Positions 55,004 through 63,033 of a stretch of 64,000 nt of DNA are shown piece after piece. The stretch is from Paraburkholderia ultramafica. GTDB taxonomy: Bacteria; Pseudomonadota; Gammaproteobacteria; Burkholderiales; Burkholderiaceae. The translations under genes were made by a program, and so were the position numbers. The stretch lies in assembly GCF_902859915.1 (NCBI RefSeq), contig NZ_CADIKK010000008.1, positions 124,001-188,000 on the forward strand, given 5' to 3'. Positions within the stretch are counted from its first letter, which is position 1. Every line of letters begins with the position of its first letter. Under the pieces are notes generated by a model. The model saw only the letters and a program-made list of their open reading frames with translations. It ran no database searches and had not been told where the DNA came from.

Positions 55004-55702
55004 TCACAGACGCTCGCCGAGGAAGGTCAGCGTGCGGCCATGCGCCAACGCGGCTGCGCGCTGGTTATACGACGCGCGCTCCGAGCAGTTGAAGCCGTGA
55101 TCGGCGTTCGGGTAAATATTGAACTCGACGTCGGTGCGGCCGGCGAAGCGTTCCTGAATCTGACCGACGTCCGACACCGGGATGTGCGCGTCGAGTTCGC
55201 CGTAGTGGAACTGCATCGGCACCTTGATCTTCGCGGCCTGATCGAGCTGGTTCTGGATGCCGCCGCCGTAATAAGCGACCGCGCCGTCGAGCGAGCCCTG
55301 CGCCGCGGCCAGATACGCGAGCCGGCCGCCGAAGCAGTAGCCGATGGCCGCAATCTTGCCGGTGACTTCGGGCATCGCGCGCAACGCCGCTGCGGCCGCG
55401 CCGATATCGGCCACCGCCTGATCGAGGTTGGTTTTCTGCATCAGTTCGATGCCCTTTTCGCGATCCGCGCCGTCATACGTCAATTCGACGCGCGGCTGCA
55501 CGCGCCAGAACACGTCCGGTGCGAGCGCGACGTAGCCGTCTTGCGCGTACTGATCCGCGACCGAGCGGATGTGGCCGTTCACGCCGAAGATTTCCTGAAT
55601 GATGATGACGGCCGGACCCTTGCCGCCTTTGGGCAATGCCAGGTAGCCGCCGAAACTGTCGTTGCCGGCGGGGATGTCGATCCATCGGGAAGTCGTGCTC
55701 AT
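55004..55702 (-). CDS. Dienelactone hydrolase family protein
   Basis: A 232-residue alpha/beta hydrolase with a Cys nucleophile. The triad is Cys123 in GYCFGG, Asp in YGELDAHIPV, and His in PNADHGFNC, with Glu36 in QEIFGVNGH, the dienelactone hydrolase pattern. Such enzymes open dienelactones in chlorocatechol degradation or act on other lactones; no catechol genes are near, so a general hydrolase role is likely. ATG at 55702 is chosen for GGAGA five bases upstream (the in-frame ATG at 55714 is the same purine-rich site). Confidence 0.92.
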   Translation of the reverse strand: MSTTSRWIDIPAGNDSFGGYLALPKGGKGPAVIIIQEIFGVNGHIRSVADQYAQDGYVALAPDVFWRVQPRVELTYDGADREKGIELMQKTNLDQAVADIGAAAAALRAMPEVTGKIAAIGYCFGGRLAYLAAAQGSLDGAVAYYGGGIQNQLDQAAKIKVPMQFHYGELDAHIPVSDVGQIQERFAGRTDVEFNIYPNADHGFNCSERASYNQRAAALAHGRTLTFLGERL

Positions 55703-55990
55703 GGGGTTCTCCATTGACCCGCGCGATGCCGCGCGAGGTCGGTCTTAACGAAATGCCAGAGGCCGGAATGGCTGAAGCGGCGGTTAGTTTGCCATCAAAA
55801 GAACCGCCTTGCAGCGAGGCTGGAAGCGGGTTGGCGAGGTGCGCCGCGCGGCTGCCGTTCTCGTAAGGCGATTGAAACATTCTCGATAATTCATTTTTCT
55901 GCGCGGGCCCGCGTCGGTACAGTCAGGCGTATCGGCTAGGCGTATCGGCTCGCCCCTGTCGCGAGCGCATTGCCGGAAAAGGAATCGATC

Positions 55991-57094
55991 ATGAGTGAAG
56001 GCAGTTTTGTGACGCCGTTTGCGCAGCGTTTTGAAATGCGGGTGCCGGTGGTGCAGGCGCCGATGGCCGGCGGCGCGACCACGCCTGCGATGGTGGCGGC
56101 CGCGTCGAATGCGGGCGGACTCGGTTTTCTGGCGGGCGCCGCGTTGTCGCCGGAGAAACTCGCGAGTGAAGTTGCGGCGATTCGCGCGCTGACGGACCGT
56201 CCGTTCGGTGTGAATCTGTTCGTGCTCGAACCGGCCGCGCCGGACCATGCCGTCGTGCGTCGCGCGCTCGAAGCGATCGACCCGTTGCGCGCCGATCTCG
56301 GTTTGCCGCCGGGCCAGCCGCTCGAACGCTATGCGCCGGATTTCCGCGTGCAACTGGACACGCTGATCGAATTGCGCGTGCCGGTGGCGAGTTTCACATT
56401 CGGACTGCTTCCGGCCGACGACGTCGCCCGACTGCATGCGAATGGCCTATATGTAATAGGCACTGCGACACACGTTGCCGAAGGCGTGGCCTGGCGCGAC
56501 GCCGGCGCCGACGCAATCGCCGCGCAAGGCGCGGAGGCGGGCGGTCATCGCGGCACCTTCACCGGCGCATTCGAAGACGCGCTGATCGGCACCATGGCGC
56601 TCGTGCCGCAACTCGTCGACGCGACCGGACTGCCGGTGCTGGCCGCCGGCGGCATCATGGACGGACGCGGCATCGTCGCCGCACTCGCGCTCGGCGCGCA
56701 AGCCGCGATGATGGGCAGCGCGTTTCTCACCTGTCATGAAAGCGCGATACCGCAGGCATGGAAAACCCGCGTACGCACCGCGTCCGACACGTCGACGTCG
56801 GTCACGCGCGCCATCACCGGCCGCCATGCGCGCGGCATACGCAATCCGTTGATGCAGCGCTTGAGCGAAACGATGGACAGGATCGCGCCGTACCCCGTGC
56901 AAAATGCTCTGACGCAGGAACTGCGTCAGAGCGCGGGCCGCGCGCAGAACGGCGACTATCTTTCCCTGTGGTCAGGCCAAGGTGCACCCTTGGGCCGTGC
57001 GCGTCGTGAAGGTCTCGGCGCCGCCGAACTGATGGCGCAACTCGAGCAGGAATGGCGTGCCGCAACGGCACGGATCGCCGCGCTCGAGCGCTGA
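55991..57094 (+). CDS. Nitronate monooxygenase family protein
   Basis: A 367-residue FMN-dependent TIM-barrel protein of the 2-nitropropane dioxygenase/NMO family. Signatures: VVQAPMAGGATTPAMVAAASNAGGLGFL, VASFTFG, GAEAGGHRG (catalytic His and FMN-phosphate loop), LAAGGIMDGRGI and GAQAAMMGSAF. It oxidises nitronates such as propionate 3-nitronate; class I length. ATG at 55991 is set by AAAGGAA eight bases before. Single gene with its own terminator. Confidence 0.92.
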   Translation: MSEGSFVTPFAQRFEMRVPVVQAPMAGGATTPAMVAAASNAGGLGFLAGAALSPEKLASEVAAIRALTDRPFGVNLFVLEPAAPDHAVVRRALEAIDPLRADLGLPPGQPLERYAPDFRVQLDTLIELRVPVASFTFGLLPADDVARLHANGLYVIGTATHVAEGVAWRDAGADAIAAQGAEAGGHRGTFTGAFEDALIGTMALVPQLVDATGLPVLAAGGIMDGRGIVAALALGAQAAMMGSAFLTCHESAIPQAWKTRVRTASDTSTSVTRAITGRHARGIRNPLMQRLSETMDRIAPYPVQNALTQELRQSAGRAQNGDYLSLWSGQGAPLGRARREGLGAAELMAQLEQEWRAATARIAALER

Positions 57095-57111
57095 TTCGGG
57101 ATGACCCACGC

Positions 57112-57146
57112 GCGCGTCGCAACGCCTCGCGACGCGCCTCTTTTTT
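57112..57146 (+). terminator. Terminator after nitronate monooxygenase gene
   Basis: GCGCGTCGC and GCGACGCGC (9 bp, 8-base loop) then CTCTTTTTTC. Confidence 0.9.
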
Positions 57147-57528
57147 CGGCACGAAGCCGGTTCGGATCACTCACGGTTTAACCCGCGAAAGTGTCGAACC
57201 GCGCTGTTTAGAAGAAAACCTCACCTAGCGGAAACCCGCATCGGTCGGCGCTTTCCAGCCAGTCAGTCCAGCCGGGACCGGCCCACGTGGGATAAACGCT
57301 ATTGGTGTTCATCCCACTTTCTCAAAAAAGCCCCACAAATTAATTTGATCGCCTACACTTGCGCGCAAGTACGGTTTGCCGCCTGCCACAAACAGTCCGG
57401 GAAGCCTACTGGCCAAGTGCATGAACGATGCAACCGGCGTGATCGTCCACGGGACTGAGCGACACGTGTTGGGGAAGCGGGGGCACAGGGCGATTACGTT
57501 GTTTTTGGGACCGAAACTGGAGACTTAC
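57147..57528. other. Leader region of the LivK-like gene
   Basis: About 380 bases without a gene. It contains a palindrome CCACGTGG (57283-57291 area), GTGGGAT...ATCCCAC (around 57287-57313), an AT-rich segment near 57328-57346 and a CTTGCGCGCAAG palindrome at 57358-57369. These could be promoter and operator parts of the downstream transporter gene. I cannot name a regulator. Confidence 0.4.
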
Positions 57529-58674
57529 ATGAACATCAAGATTCAAAAGCTGTTGCCGATCAGCGCTGCGGCGATGCTGTTCGCAACGTTGGCAACATCG
57601 GCCGCGGCCGAGACGGTCGTCAAGATCGGTCACGTCGCGCCTTTGACTGGCGGTATCGCTCACCTGGGGAAAGACAACGAAAACGGCGCGCGCCTGGCAG
57701 TTGAGGAAATCAACGCCAAGGGCCTGACGATCGGTGGCCAGAAAATCACGCTGCAACTCGACGCACAAGACGACGCAGCCGACCCGCGTACCGCAACTCA
57801 AGTCGCGCAGAAACTGGTCGACGATAAGGTCGTCGCAGTGGTTGGGCACTTGAACTCGGGCACGTCGATTCCGGCTTCGAAGATCTATAGCGATGCGGGC
57901 ATCGTGCAGATCTCGCCGTCGGCCACCAACCCGGCCTACACGCAACAAGGTTTCAAGACGACGTACCGCGTCGTCGCGACCGATGCGCAACAAGGTCCGG
58001 CGCTGGCTAACTACGCTGCCAAGGACATGAAAGTGAAGAGCGTCGCGATCGTCGACGACTCGACCGCTTACGGCCAGGGTCTGGCAAACGAATTCGAAAA
58101 GACCGCCAAGTCGCTGGGCCTGAACGTGATGTCGCACGACGCGACCAACGACAAGGCTGTCGACTTCCGCGCGATTCTGACGAAGATCAAGGGTGAAAAC
58201 CCGGATGCGATCATGTACGGCGGCATGGACGCCACCGGCGGCCCGTTCGCCAAGCAAGCCAAGCAGCTCGGCCTGCGCGCGAAGGTGCTGGCAGGTGACG
58301 GCGTCTGTACCGACAAGCTGTCGGATCTGGCCGGCGACGCAACCGACAACATCGTCTGCTCGGAAGCCGGCATGGCACTCGAAAAGATGTCGGGCGGCGC
58401 AGCGTTCCTCGCCAAGTATCAGAAGCGTTTCGGTCAGCCGATCCAGATCTATGCTCCGTTCACGTATGACGCTGTGTACATCGTCGTCGACGCAATGAAG
58501 CGTGCGAACTCGACCGATCCGGCGAAGATCCTCGCAGCGATGCCGGCCACCGACTACAAGGGTGTGATCGGTGAAACCACGTTCGACTCGAAGGGCGACC
58601 TTCAGCACGGCGTGATCTCGCTGTACAACTACAAGTCGGGCAAGAAGACGCTGCTCGACGTAGTGAAGATGTAA
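57529..58674 (+). CDS. Branched-chain amino acid ABC transporter substrate-binding protein
   Basis: A 381-residue periplasmic LivJ/LivK-type binding protein. A Sec signal peptide (MNIKIQKLLPISAAAMLFATLATSAAAE) is followed by VVKIGHVAPLTGGIAHLGKDNENGARLAVEEIN. Ligand-pocket landmarks are GHLNSGTSIPASKIYSD, ISPSATNPAYTQQG, and VDDSTAYGQGLANEF. Start ATG at 57529 is set by GGAGA six bases before. No permease or ATPase follows, so it must use a transporter encoded elsewhere. Codon use is conspicuously optimal, suggesting high expression. Confidence 0.92.
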   Translation: MNIKIQKLLPISAAAMLFATLATSAAAETVVKIGHVAPLTGGIAHLGKDNENGARLAVEEINAKGLTIGGQKITLQLDAQDDAADPRTATQVAQKLVDDKVVAVVGHLNSGTSIPASKIYSDAGIVQISPSATNPAYTQQGFKTTYRVVATDAQQGPALANYAAKDMKVKSVAIVDDSTAYGQGLANEFEKTAKSLGLNVMSHDATNDKAVDFRAILTKIKGENPDAIMYGGMDATGGPFAKQAKQLGLRAKVLAGDGVCTDKLSDLAGDATDNIVCSEAGMALEKMSGGAAFLAKYQKRFGQPIQIYAPFTYDAVYIVVDAMKRANSTDPAKILAAMPATDYKGVIGETTFDSKGDLQHGVISLYNYKSGKKTLLDVVKM

Positions 58675-58682
58675 ATCCGCGC

Positions 58683-58714
58683 GATCGAAGACAGCTAGTT
58701 GTCTGTCTTCGATC
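58683..58714 (+). repeat. Perfect 12-bp hairpin after the LivK-like gene
   Basis: GATCGAAGACAG and CTGTCTTCGATC with an 8-base loop begin 8 bases after the stop. There is no T run, so it may protect the mRNA 3' end. Confidence 0.6.
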
Positions 58715-58724
58715 AACTGGTTAG

Positions 58725-58763
58725 AAGGCACGCACGCCGCAAGGCTCGCGTGCCTTTTCTTTT
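58725..58763 (+). terminator. Terminator after the LivK-like gene
   Basis: AAGGCACGC and GCGTGCCTT, then TTTCTTTT. It stands second after a perfect T-less hairpin. Confidence 0.88.
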
Positions 58764-58814
58764 GGGCGTCGGCATAAGAGACTGTCGGTCAAGCACACCG
58801 TATGAGGAAATGCC

Positions 58815-59831
58815 GTGACCATCGTGACCCGTTCAATCGACGACGACTGGCGCCGCTGGATTGCCGAAAATCTGCTGCTCGACGCGGCGCCGTCCGCGCT
58901 GCATGACGCGCTGGTCGACCATGGTTTCGCGCCGGACGACGCCGCGCGGGAAATCGACGCAGCGCTCGCGAGTCCTTATTTTCACGGGGCCGCGCGTTTG
59001 CGCAATCGTTTGCGCAAACGCGAGTGGATTTTGTCGGTATATGGCGCGCTCGAGCGGATGCGCGCGGCAAGCGGAGTGATAGGGCGGCGCGAGCGTTTGT
59101 CGCGCGATGAGTTCTTTGAGCAGTACTACTTTCAGAACCGCCCTGTCATTATCACGGGCGCGTTCGATTGCTGGCCCGCGCGCACGCAATGGAATTTCGA
59201 TTACTTGCGCGAGCGTTGCGGCGATTGCGAAGTCGAAGTGCAGTTCGGCCGCGACTCGGATGCCGATTACGAGGTCAATCAGCCGAAGCTCAAGCGGATG
59301 ATGCGCTTCGCCGATTATGTCGATCTCGTCGAGCGCAGCGGTCCGACTAACGATTTCTACATGACCGCGAATAACACGTCGCATAATCGCGCGGCGCTCG
59401 CGGCGTTATGGGCGGATGTGCCGGTAATCGGCGAATATCTCGACGGTGAATCGCCCGATACGGGTTTTTTCTGGATGGGGCCGGCGGGAACCAAAACGCC
59501 GTTTCACCATGATCTGACCAATAACTTCATGGCGCAGGTGATTGGCCGCAAACGGATCAAACTGGTGCCGTTGTCCGATACGCCGTATATGGCTAACCAT
59601 CTGCATTGCTATTCGCAAGTGGACGGCAGCGCGATCGACTATGAACGCTTCCCGTCGATGCGTCATGCGCATCTGATCGAATGCACGCTCGCGCCCGGCG
59701 AGTTGCTGTTTTTGCCGATTGGCTGGTGGCATTACGTGGAAGGACTCGACGCCTCGGTGACGATGACGTTCACCAATTTTCTGCGGAGTAACGATTTTTC
59801 GCGTCACTACGATACGTATCACGAACTATGA
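58815..59831 (+). CDS. Cupin_8 / JmjC-like dioxygenase
   Basis: A 338-residue protein. The C-terminal two thirds form a Cupin_8 (FIH/JmjC-like) domain: metal-binding His and Asp in TPFHHDLTNNF near residues 232-238, second His in PIGWWHYVEG near 307, and the FFWMGPAGTKTPFH strand. The first ~100 residues are helical (DDWRRWIAENLLLDAAP...). Such enzymes hydroxylate protein or peptide side chains, or ribosomal proteins; substrate unknown. GTG start at 58815 has GAGGAA upstream. A 31-bp inverted, diverged copy of codons 15-25 occurs after the gene at 59911. Confidence 0.85.
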   Translation: MTIVTRSIDDDWRRWIAENLLLDAAPSALHDALVDHGFAPDDAAREIDAALASPYFHGAARLRNRLRKREWILSVYGALERMRAASGVIGRRERLSRDEFFEQYYFQNRPVIITGAFDCWPARTQWNFDYLRERCGDCEVEVQFGRDSDADYEVNQPKLKRMMRFADYVDLVERSGPTNDFYMTANNTSHNRAALAALWADVPVIGEYLDGESPDTGFFWMGPAGTKTPFHHDLTNNFMAQVIGRKRIKLVPLSDTPYMANHLHCYSQVDGSAIDYERFPSMRHAHLIECTLAPGELLFLPIGWWHYVEGLDASVTMTFTNFLRSNDFSRHYDTYHEL

Positions 59832-59910
59832 CGCGTAGTGAAGGCGGGGTTGTTTAAGCATTCGCTCGTTATGGCGAGCCGCGGTGGAAGCGTCGTTAAA
59901 AAAAGGCAAG

Positions 59911-59941
59911 GCAGCATCGAGCAACAGATTTTCGGCAATCC
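59911..59941 (-). repeat. Inverted partial copy of the Cupin_8 gene 5' end
   Basis: Reverse complement matches 58858-58888 at 28 of 31 positions and still reads IAENLLLDAA in minus-strand frame. It is probably the remnant of an inverted paralogue that lay between this gene and the MFS transporter. Confidence 0.7.
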
Positions 59942-59958
59942 TGCCGCGCGCTCCAGTA

Positions 59959-61215
59959 TTAGATCTTCAAACGCCGCAGAACCTTCGGACCGGCGATGGC
60001 GATCAAGGCGGAACAGACGGCGACGACCGACAACCCGATCGTCAGATTGGTCAACTGCGTCACCGCACCGATGATGACCGGCCCGAGCAGCAGCCCGAAG
60101 TACGCGAGCCCTGCGACGTGCGCGAGCCCTTCGGCCGCATGGACGCCCTTCACGTTCGCAGCCGCCGCGAACAGCACCGGCATCATGTTCGCGAGGCCAA
60201 GACCGATCAGCGCGAAGCCGATGAGCGCCGCGACCGAATTAGGCAGCAGCAACGCGTCGACCATGCCCGCGCAGGCGAGCGTGGCGCTCAACATCACCAG
60301 TTGCGGCGCGCCGAAGCGGGCGCGCACCGCGTCGCCGGCAAAGCGCGCCGCCGCCATGCCGCCCGAAAAGGCCGCGTAAGCCGCGCTGGCGAGCGCGGGC
60401 GTGGCCAGCACGACGTCGCGCATATAGACGGTGGCCCAGTCGTACATCGCACCTTCCGCGATGAGCGCGACCAGCGCCATTGCGCCGAGTGCCCACAAGG
60501 CCGGCGAACGCCAGCGGCTCGCGCGCGGCGTGGCGGAGTCCGGATGCTCGGCGTGCGGCACGTGCGGCAAGACGGACGGGCAGGATATGACAAGGACCAG
60601 CGCGCTGACCGTCGCGGCTAGCGCAAGATGCAGCGCCGGCGCCATGCCACGCGACAGCAACGCGCCACCGGCCGCCGCGCCGAACATCCCGCCGACACTG
60701 AACATGCCGTGCAACGACGACATGATCGGCTTGCCCAGCGCCTTCTCGACGGCGCTGGCTTCGGCATTCATCGCGACATCGAGCGTGGCCATGCCCGCGC
60801 CGAAGATGGCCAGCACGACCAGCAACATCCAGTACGCCGGCACGACCAGAATCAGTGCCGCGCACACCGCCATCACGAGGCCGCCCGTCAGGCAGGCGCG
60901 ACGCGTGCCGACCCGCGCGATCCACGAAGCATTCGTCACCATCGCGCCGATCGAGCCGCCGGCCACGGCCAGCAGCGCGAAGGAGAGCATCGCGGCATTC
61001 AGATGGAAGCGGTCGCGCACCGTCGGCACGTGTACTCCCCACGACGCGTACATCATGCCCGCGATGAAAAACACCGCCATCGTGGCGAAACGGGCCCGTT
61101 GCCGCGCGGTGTCGGACAGGTCGCGGTAAGCGGCGGGAAGGACGGCGAACTCGGAGGTTTGGTTGTCGGGCACTGAGGTCTCGTGGAGGAATACCGCGTG
61201 AGAAAGCGCATTCAA
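59959..61215 (-). CDS. MFS transporter (FucP/YbjJ-like)
   Basis: A 418-residue inner-membrane MFS protein of about 12 helices. It starts with MNALSHAVFLHETSVPDN, then helix 1 ATMAVFFIAGMMYASWGVHVPTV, the helix 2-3 loop GTRRACLTGG, and the mid-protein SLHGMFSVGGMFGAAAGGALL. This pattern (WGVHVPTVRDRF, SLHGMFSVGG) is that of YbjJ-type MFS exporters of unknown substrate. No signals point to a substrate. Convergent with the Cupin_8 gene. Confidence 0.85.
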   Translation of the reverse strand: MNALSHAVFLHETSVPDNQTSEFAVLPAAYRDLSDTARQRARFATMAVFFIAGMMYASWGVHVPTVRDRFHLNAAMLSFALLAVAGGSIGAMVTNASWIARVGTRRACLTGGLVMAVCAALILVVPAYWMLLVVLAIFGAGMATLDVAMNAEASAVEKALGKPIMSSLHGMFSVGGMFGAAAGGALLSRGMAPALHLALAATVSALVLVISCPSVLPHVPHAEHPDSATPRASRWRSPALWALGAMALVALIAEGAMYDWATVYMRDVVLATPALASAAYAAFSGGMAAARFAGDAVRARFGAPQLVMLSATLACAGMVDALLLPNSVAALIGFALIGLGLANMMPVLFAAAANVKGVHAAEGLAHVAGLAYFGLLLGPVIIGAVTQLTNLTIGLSVVAVCSALIAIAGPKVLRRLKI

Positions 61216-61373
61216 AGCGGATTTTCGATTCTATCGAAGCGTGCTGTCTTATGCTTGGAAGGCAGACGCCGGATACTGGCGATTGTTCGGCCTGAACGTG
61301 ACAGGCAGCGGGCAGTTCGCCATTCGTGTTCGTCTTTTTGCCGTTCGCCGTCCATCTACCGAGGTACACGCTC

Positions 61374-62042
61374 TTGAACATTCCAGCTCATGCTCCACTG
61401 CATCTGCTGCACACGACCGCGGTCGGCACGCTCGCGACGCACGCGCGCCAGCCAGAAGGCTTTCCCTATCCGTCGGTGCTGCCGTTCGCGCCGGACTCGC
61501 AGCATCGCCCGACGATCCTGGTGAGCCGGCTTGCCGAACATACCCACAACCTGCACGCCGACCCGCGCGCCGGCTTTCTGGTAGTCGACGCCCCCGAGGG
61601 TGACGTGCTGAGCGGCCAGCGTGTCACGCTGCTGGGCACCTTTGAACCGGTCGACTCGACGCCCGAAGTCGTGCAGCGCTATTTGCGCTATCACCCGGAC
61701 GCGGAACGCTACCTCGTGCTTGGCGACTTCACTTTCTGGGCAATGAGGCTCGAGCGGTTGCGGTATATCGGCGGCTTTGGCGCGATGGGCTGGCTGGGCG
61801 GCGCCGAACTCGATCCATTGCCGCCACTCGGCTTCGATGAAGAGAATGCGCTGATCGAAGAATTCAGCCGCTTTTCGGGGAGCAGCGGCGGCCGCGGATT
61901 TCAATTGCTCGGCATCGATCGATATGGCGCGGATCTGAAACTGGCGGGTATGCGCAGCCGGTTCGCCTTCGACGACGCCAAGCTCAATACCGAAACCTTG
62001 CACGCGGCGCTCAAAGATTGCATCCAACGCCATGCTAATTAG
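61374..62042 (+). CDS. HugZ-like / pyridoxamine 5'-phosphate oxidase-fold protein
   Basis: A 222-residue split-barrel protein. The N-terminal PNPOx-like domain has TTAVGTLATHARQPEGFPYPSV and TILVSRLAEHTHNLHADPRAGFLV; the C-terminal part carries a DUF2470-like segment (GIDRYGADLKLAGMRSRFAFD). HugZ and relatives degrade haem; others bind flavin or haem without known activity. The start is uncertain: TTG at 61374 is chosen because GAGG lies upstream at 61361 and the protein then begins at the domain; the ATG at 61326 would add 16 residues. Role inferred by family only. Confidence 0.8.
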   Translation: MNIPAHAPLHLLHTTAVGTLATHARQPEGFPYPSVLPFAPDSQHRPTILVSRLAEHTHNLHADPRAGFLVVDAPEGDVLSGQRVTLLGTFEPVDSTPEVVQRYLRYHPDAERYLVLGDFTFWAMRLERLRYIGGFGAMGWLGGAELDPLPPLGFDEENALIEEFSRFSGSSGGRGFQLLGIDRYGADLKLAGMRSRFAFDDAKLNTETLHAALKDCIQRHAN

Positions 62043-62322
62043 CTTTATCGTCATTTCGGGGAAAACACTCATTGGCCAAAAGCAGCGCGGCGCACCCATC
62101 ACAATATGCGCTGGCCGTTCATGCTAAAGCTCTCATGGCATGAAATGTTTATGCTAAATCAGTATCTCAAATTTCATTTTTTGAGAATTAATCTCGTAAA
62201 TGCGCGGGCCAACTGCGGTTTTCAGCGAAGTGCGAAATCAGGTATTTGAAAGGGTGTGGTGCAATGCAGTGCCGCGCCGAAATTTTTTGAAACGAATTTG
62301 AATTAATTTTTTGCGAGCGCTT
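62043..62322. other. AT-rich region upstream of the H-NS-like gene
   Basis: No gene. GC content is plainly lower than elsewhere in the window (for example around 62120-62200 and 62280-62345). TCTCAAATTTCATTTTTTGAGA (62164-62185) is a short AT-rich palindrome-like hairpin. This is the sort of curved, AT-rich DNA that H-NS proteins bind, so autoregulation of the downstream gene is plausible. Confidence 0.5.
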
Positions 62323-62350
62323 TTGAGGTTTTTCTATTCTGTGTTAATCT
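62323..62350 (+). promoter_or_regulatory. Possible promoter of the H-NS-like gene
   Basis: TTGAGG (62323-62328), 16 bases, TAATCT (62345-62350), about 85 bases before the start codon and inside AT-rich DNA. Confidence 0.45.
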
Positions 62351-62436
62351 CGCCATCAAATTCCGAGGCATGAACACCTTCAAAGGGCAAGCCGGCTTAA
62401 GACTGGCAGTCATTTATCCAAACCACAAGGGAACCT

Positions 62437-62739
62437 ATGTCTTCCTACAAGGAACTACTCGCCCAACGCGAGAAGCTTGAACAACAGATCGAAGAAGCGA
62501 AGTCGCGCGAATACGCAGAAGTATTGAATGAAATCAAGCAGAAAATGGCCGACTACGGCATTTCGCTGACCGAACTCGGCGGTGGCCGCGCAGCCAAGGG
62601 CGTGAAAGCCGCCCGTCCGCGCGCAGGCGTCGCGCCGAAGTATCGCGACCCGGACAGCGGCAGCACGTGGTCGGGCCGTGGCAAGCCGCCGCGTTGGATC
62701 GCAGGGCTGGATCGCGAGAAATTTCTGATCCAGAAGTAA
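62437..62739 (+). CDS. H-NS family histone-like nucleoid-structuring protein
   Basis: A 100-residue H-NS-type protein. An N-terminal oligomerisation coiled coil (SYKELLAQREKLEQQIEEAK) is joined by a linker rich in Ala, Lys and Arg (about 53-66) to the DNA-binding domain KYRDPDSGSTWSGRGKPPRW. The conserved SGRGKPPRW loop contacts the AT-rich minor groove. Silencing of AT-rich, horizontally acquired DNA and response to temperature or osmolarity are typical roles. ATG at 62437 has AAGGGAACC upstream. Several paralogues per genome are usual in Burkholderia. Confidence 0.94.
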   Translation: MSSYKELLAQREKLEQQIEEAKSREYAEVLNEIKQKMADYGISLTELGGGRAAKGVKAARPRAGVAPKYRDPDSGSTWSGRGKPPRWIAGLDREKFLIQK

Positions 62740-62828
62740 TGCAGGCGGGCAGGAAGCGATGCTTCTGGCCGCAGGTAATACGAATTGCTTCAATCAGCTG
62801 CGCTTAGGGCGCGCTGTCGTAGCCAACG

Positions 62829-62860
62829 AAAACCGCGTACCGTTCAGGGCGCGGTTTTTT
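62829..62860 (+). terminator. Terminator after the H-NS-like gene
   Basis: AAAACCGCG and CGCGGTTTT with a 12-base loop, then T run. Confidence 0.9.
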
Positions 62861-63033
62861 GTTGCGCCGCGCATAAGTGTGATTGTTTGTCGCACGCACT
62901 TCGCGCACTTGAAACGCGAATGCTTTTCGTTTAGATAAGCGGCTGATTTAAAAGGATTTTTTAAGCCTTTTTCAGCGCGCTTTGAAGTGCGCGGGTAGAA
63001 TGTGGGGATTGAACTTTTCACCCCGTTTCTAAG

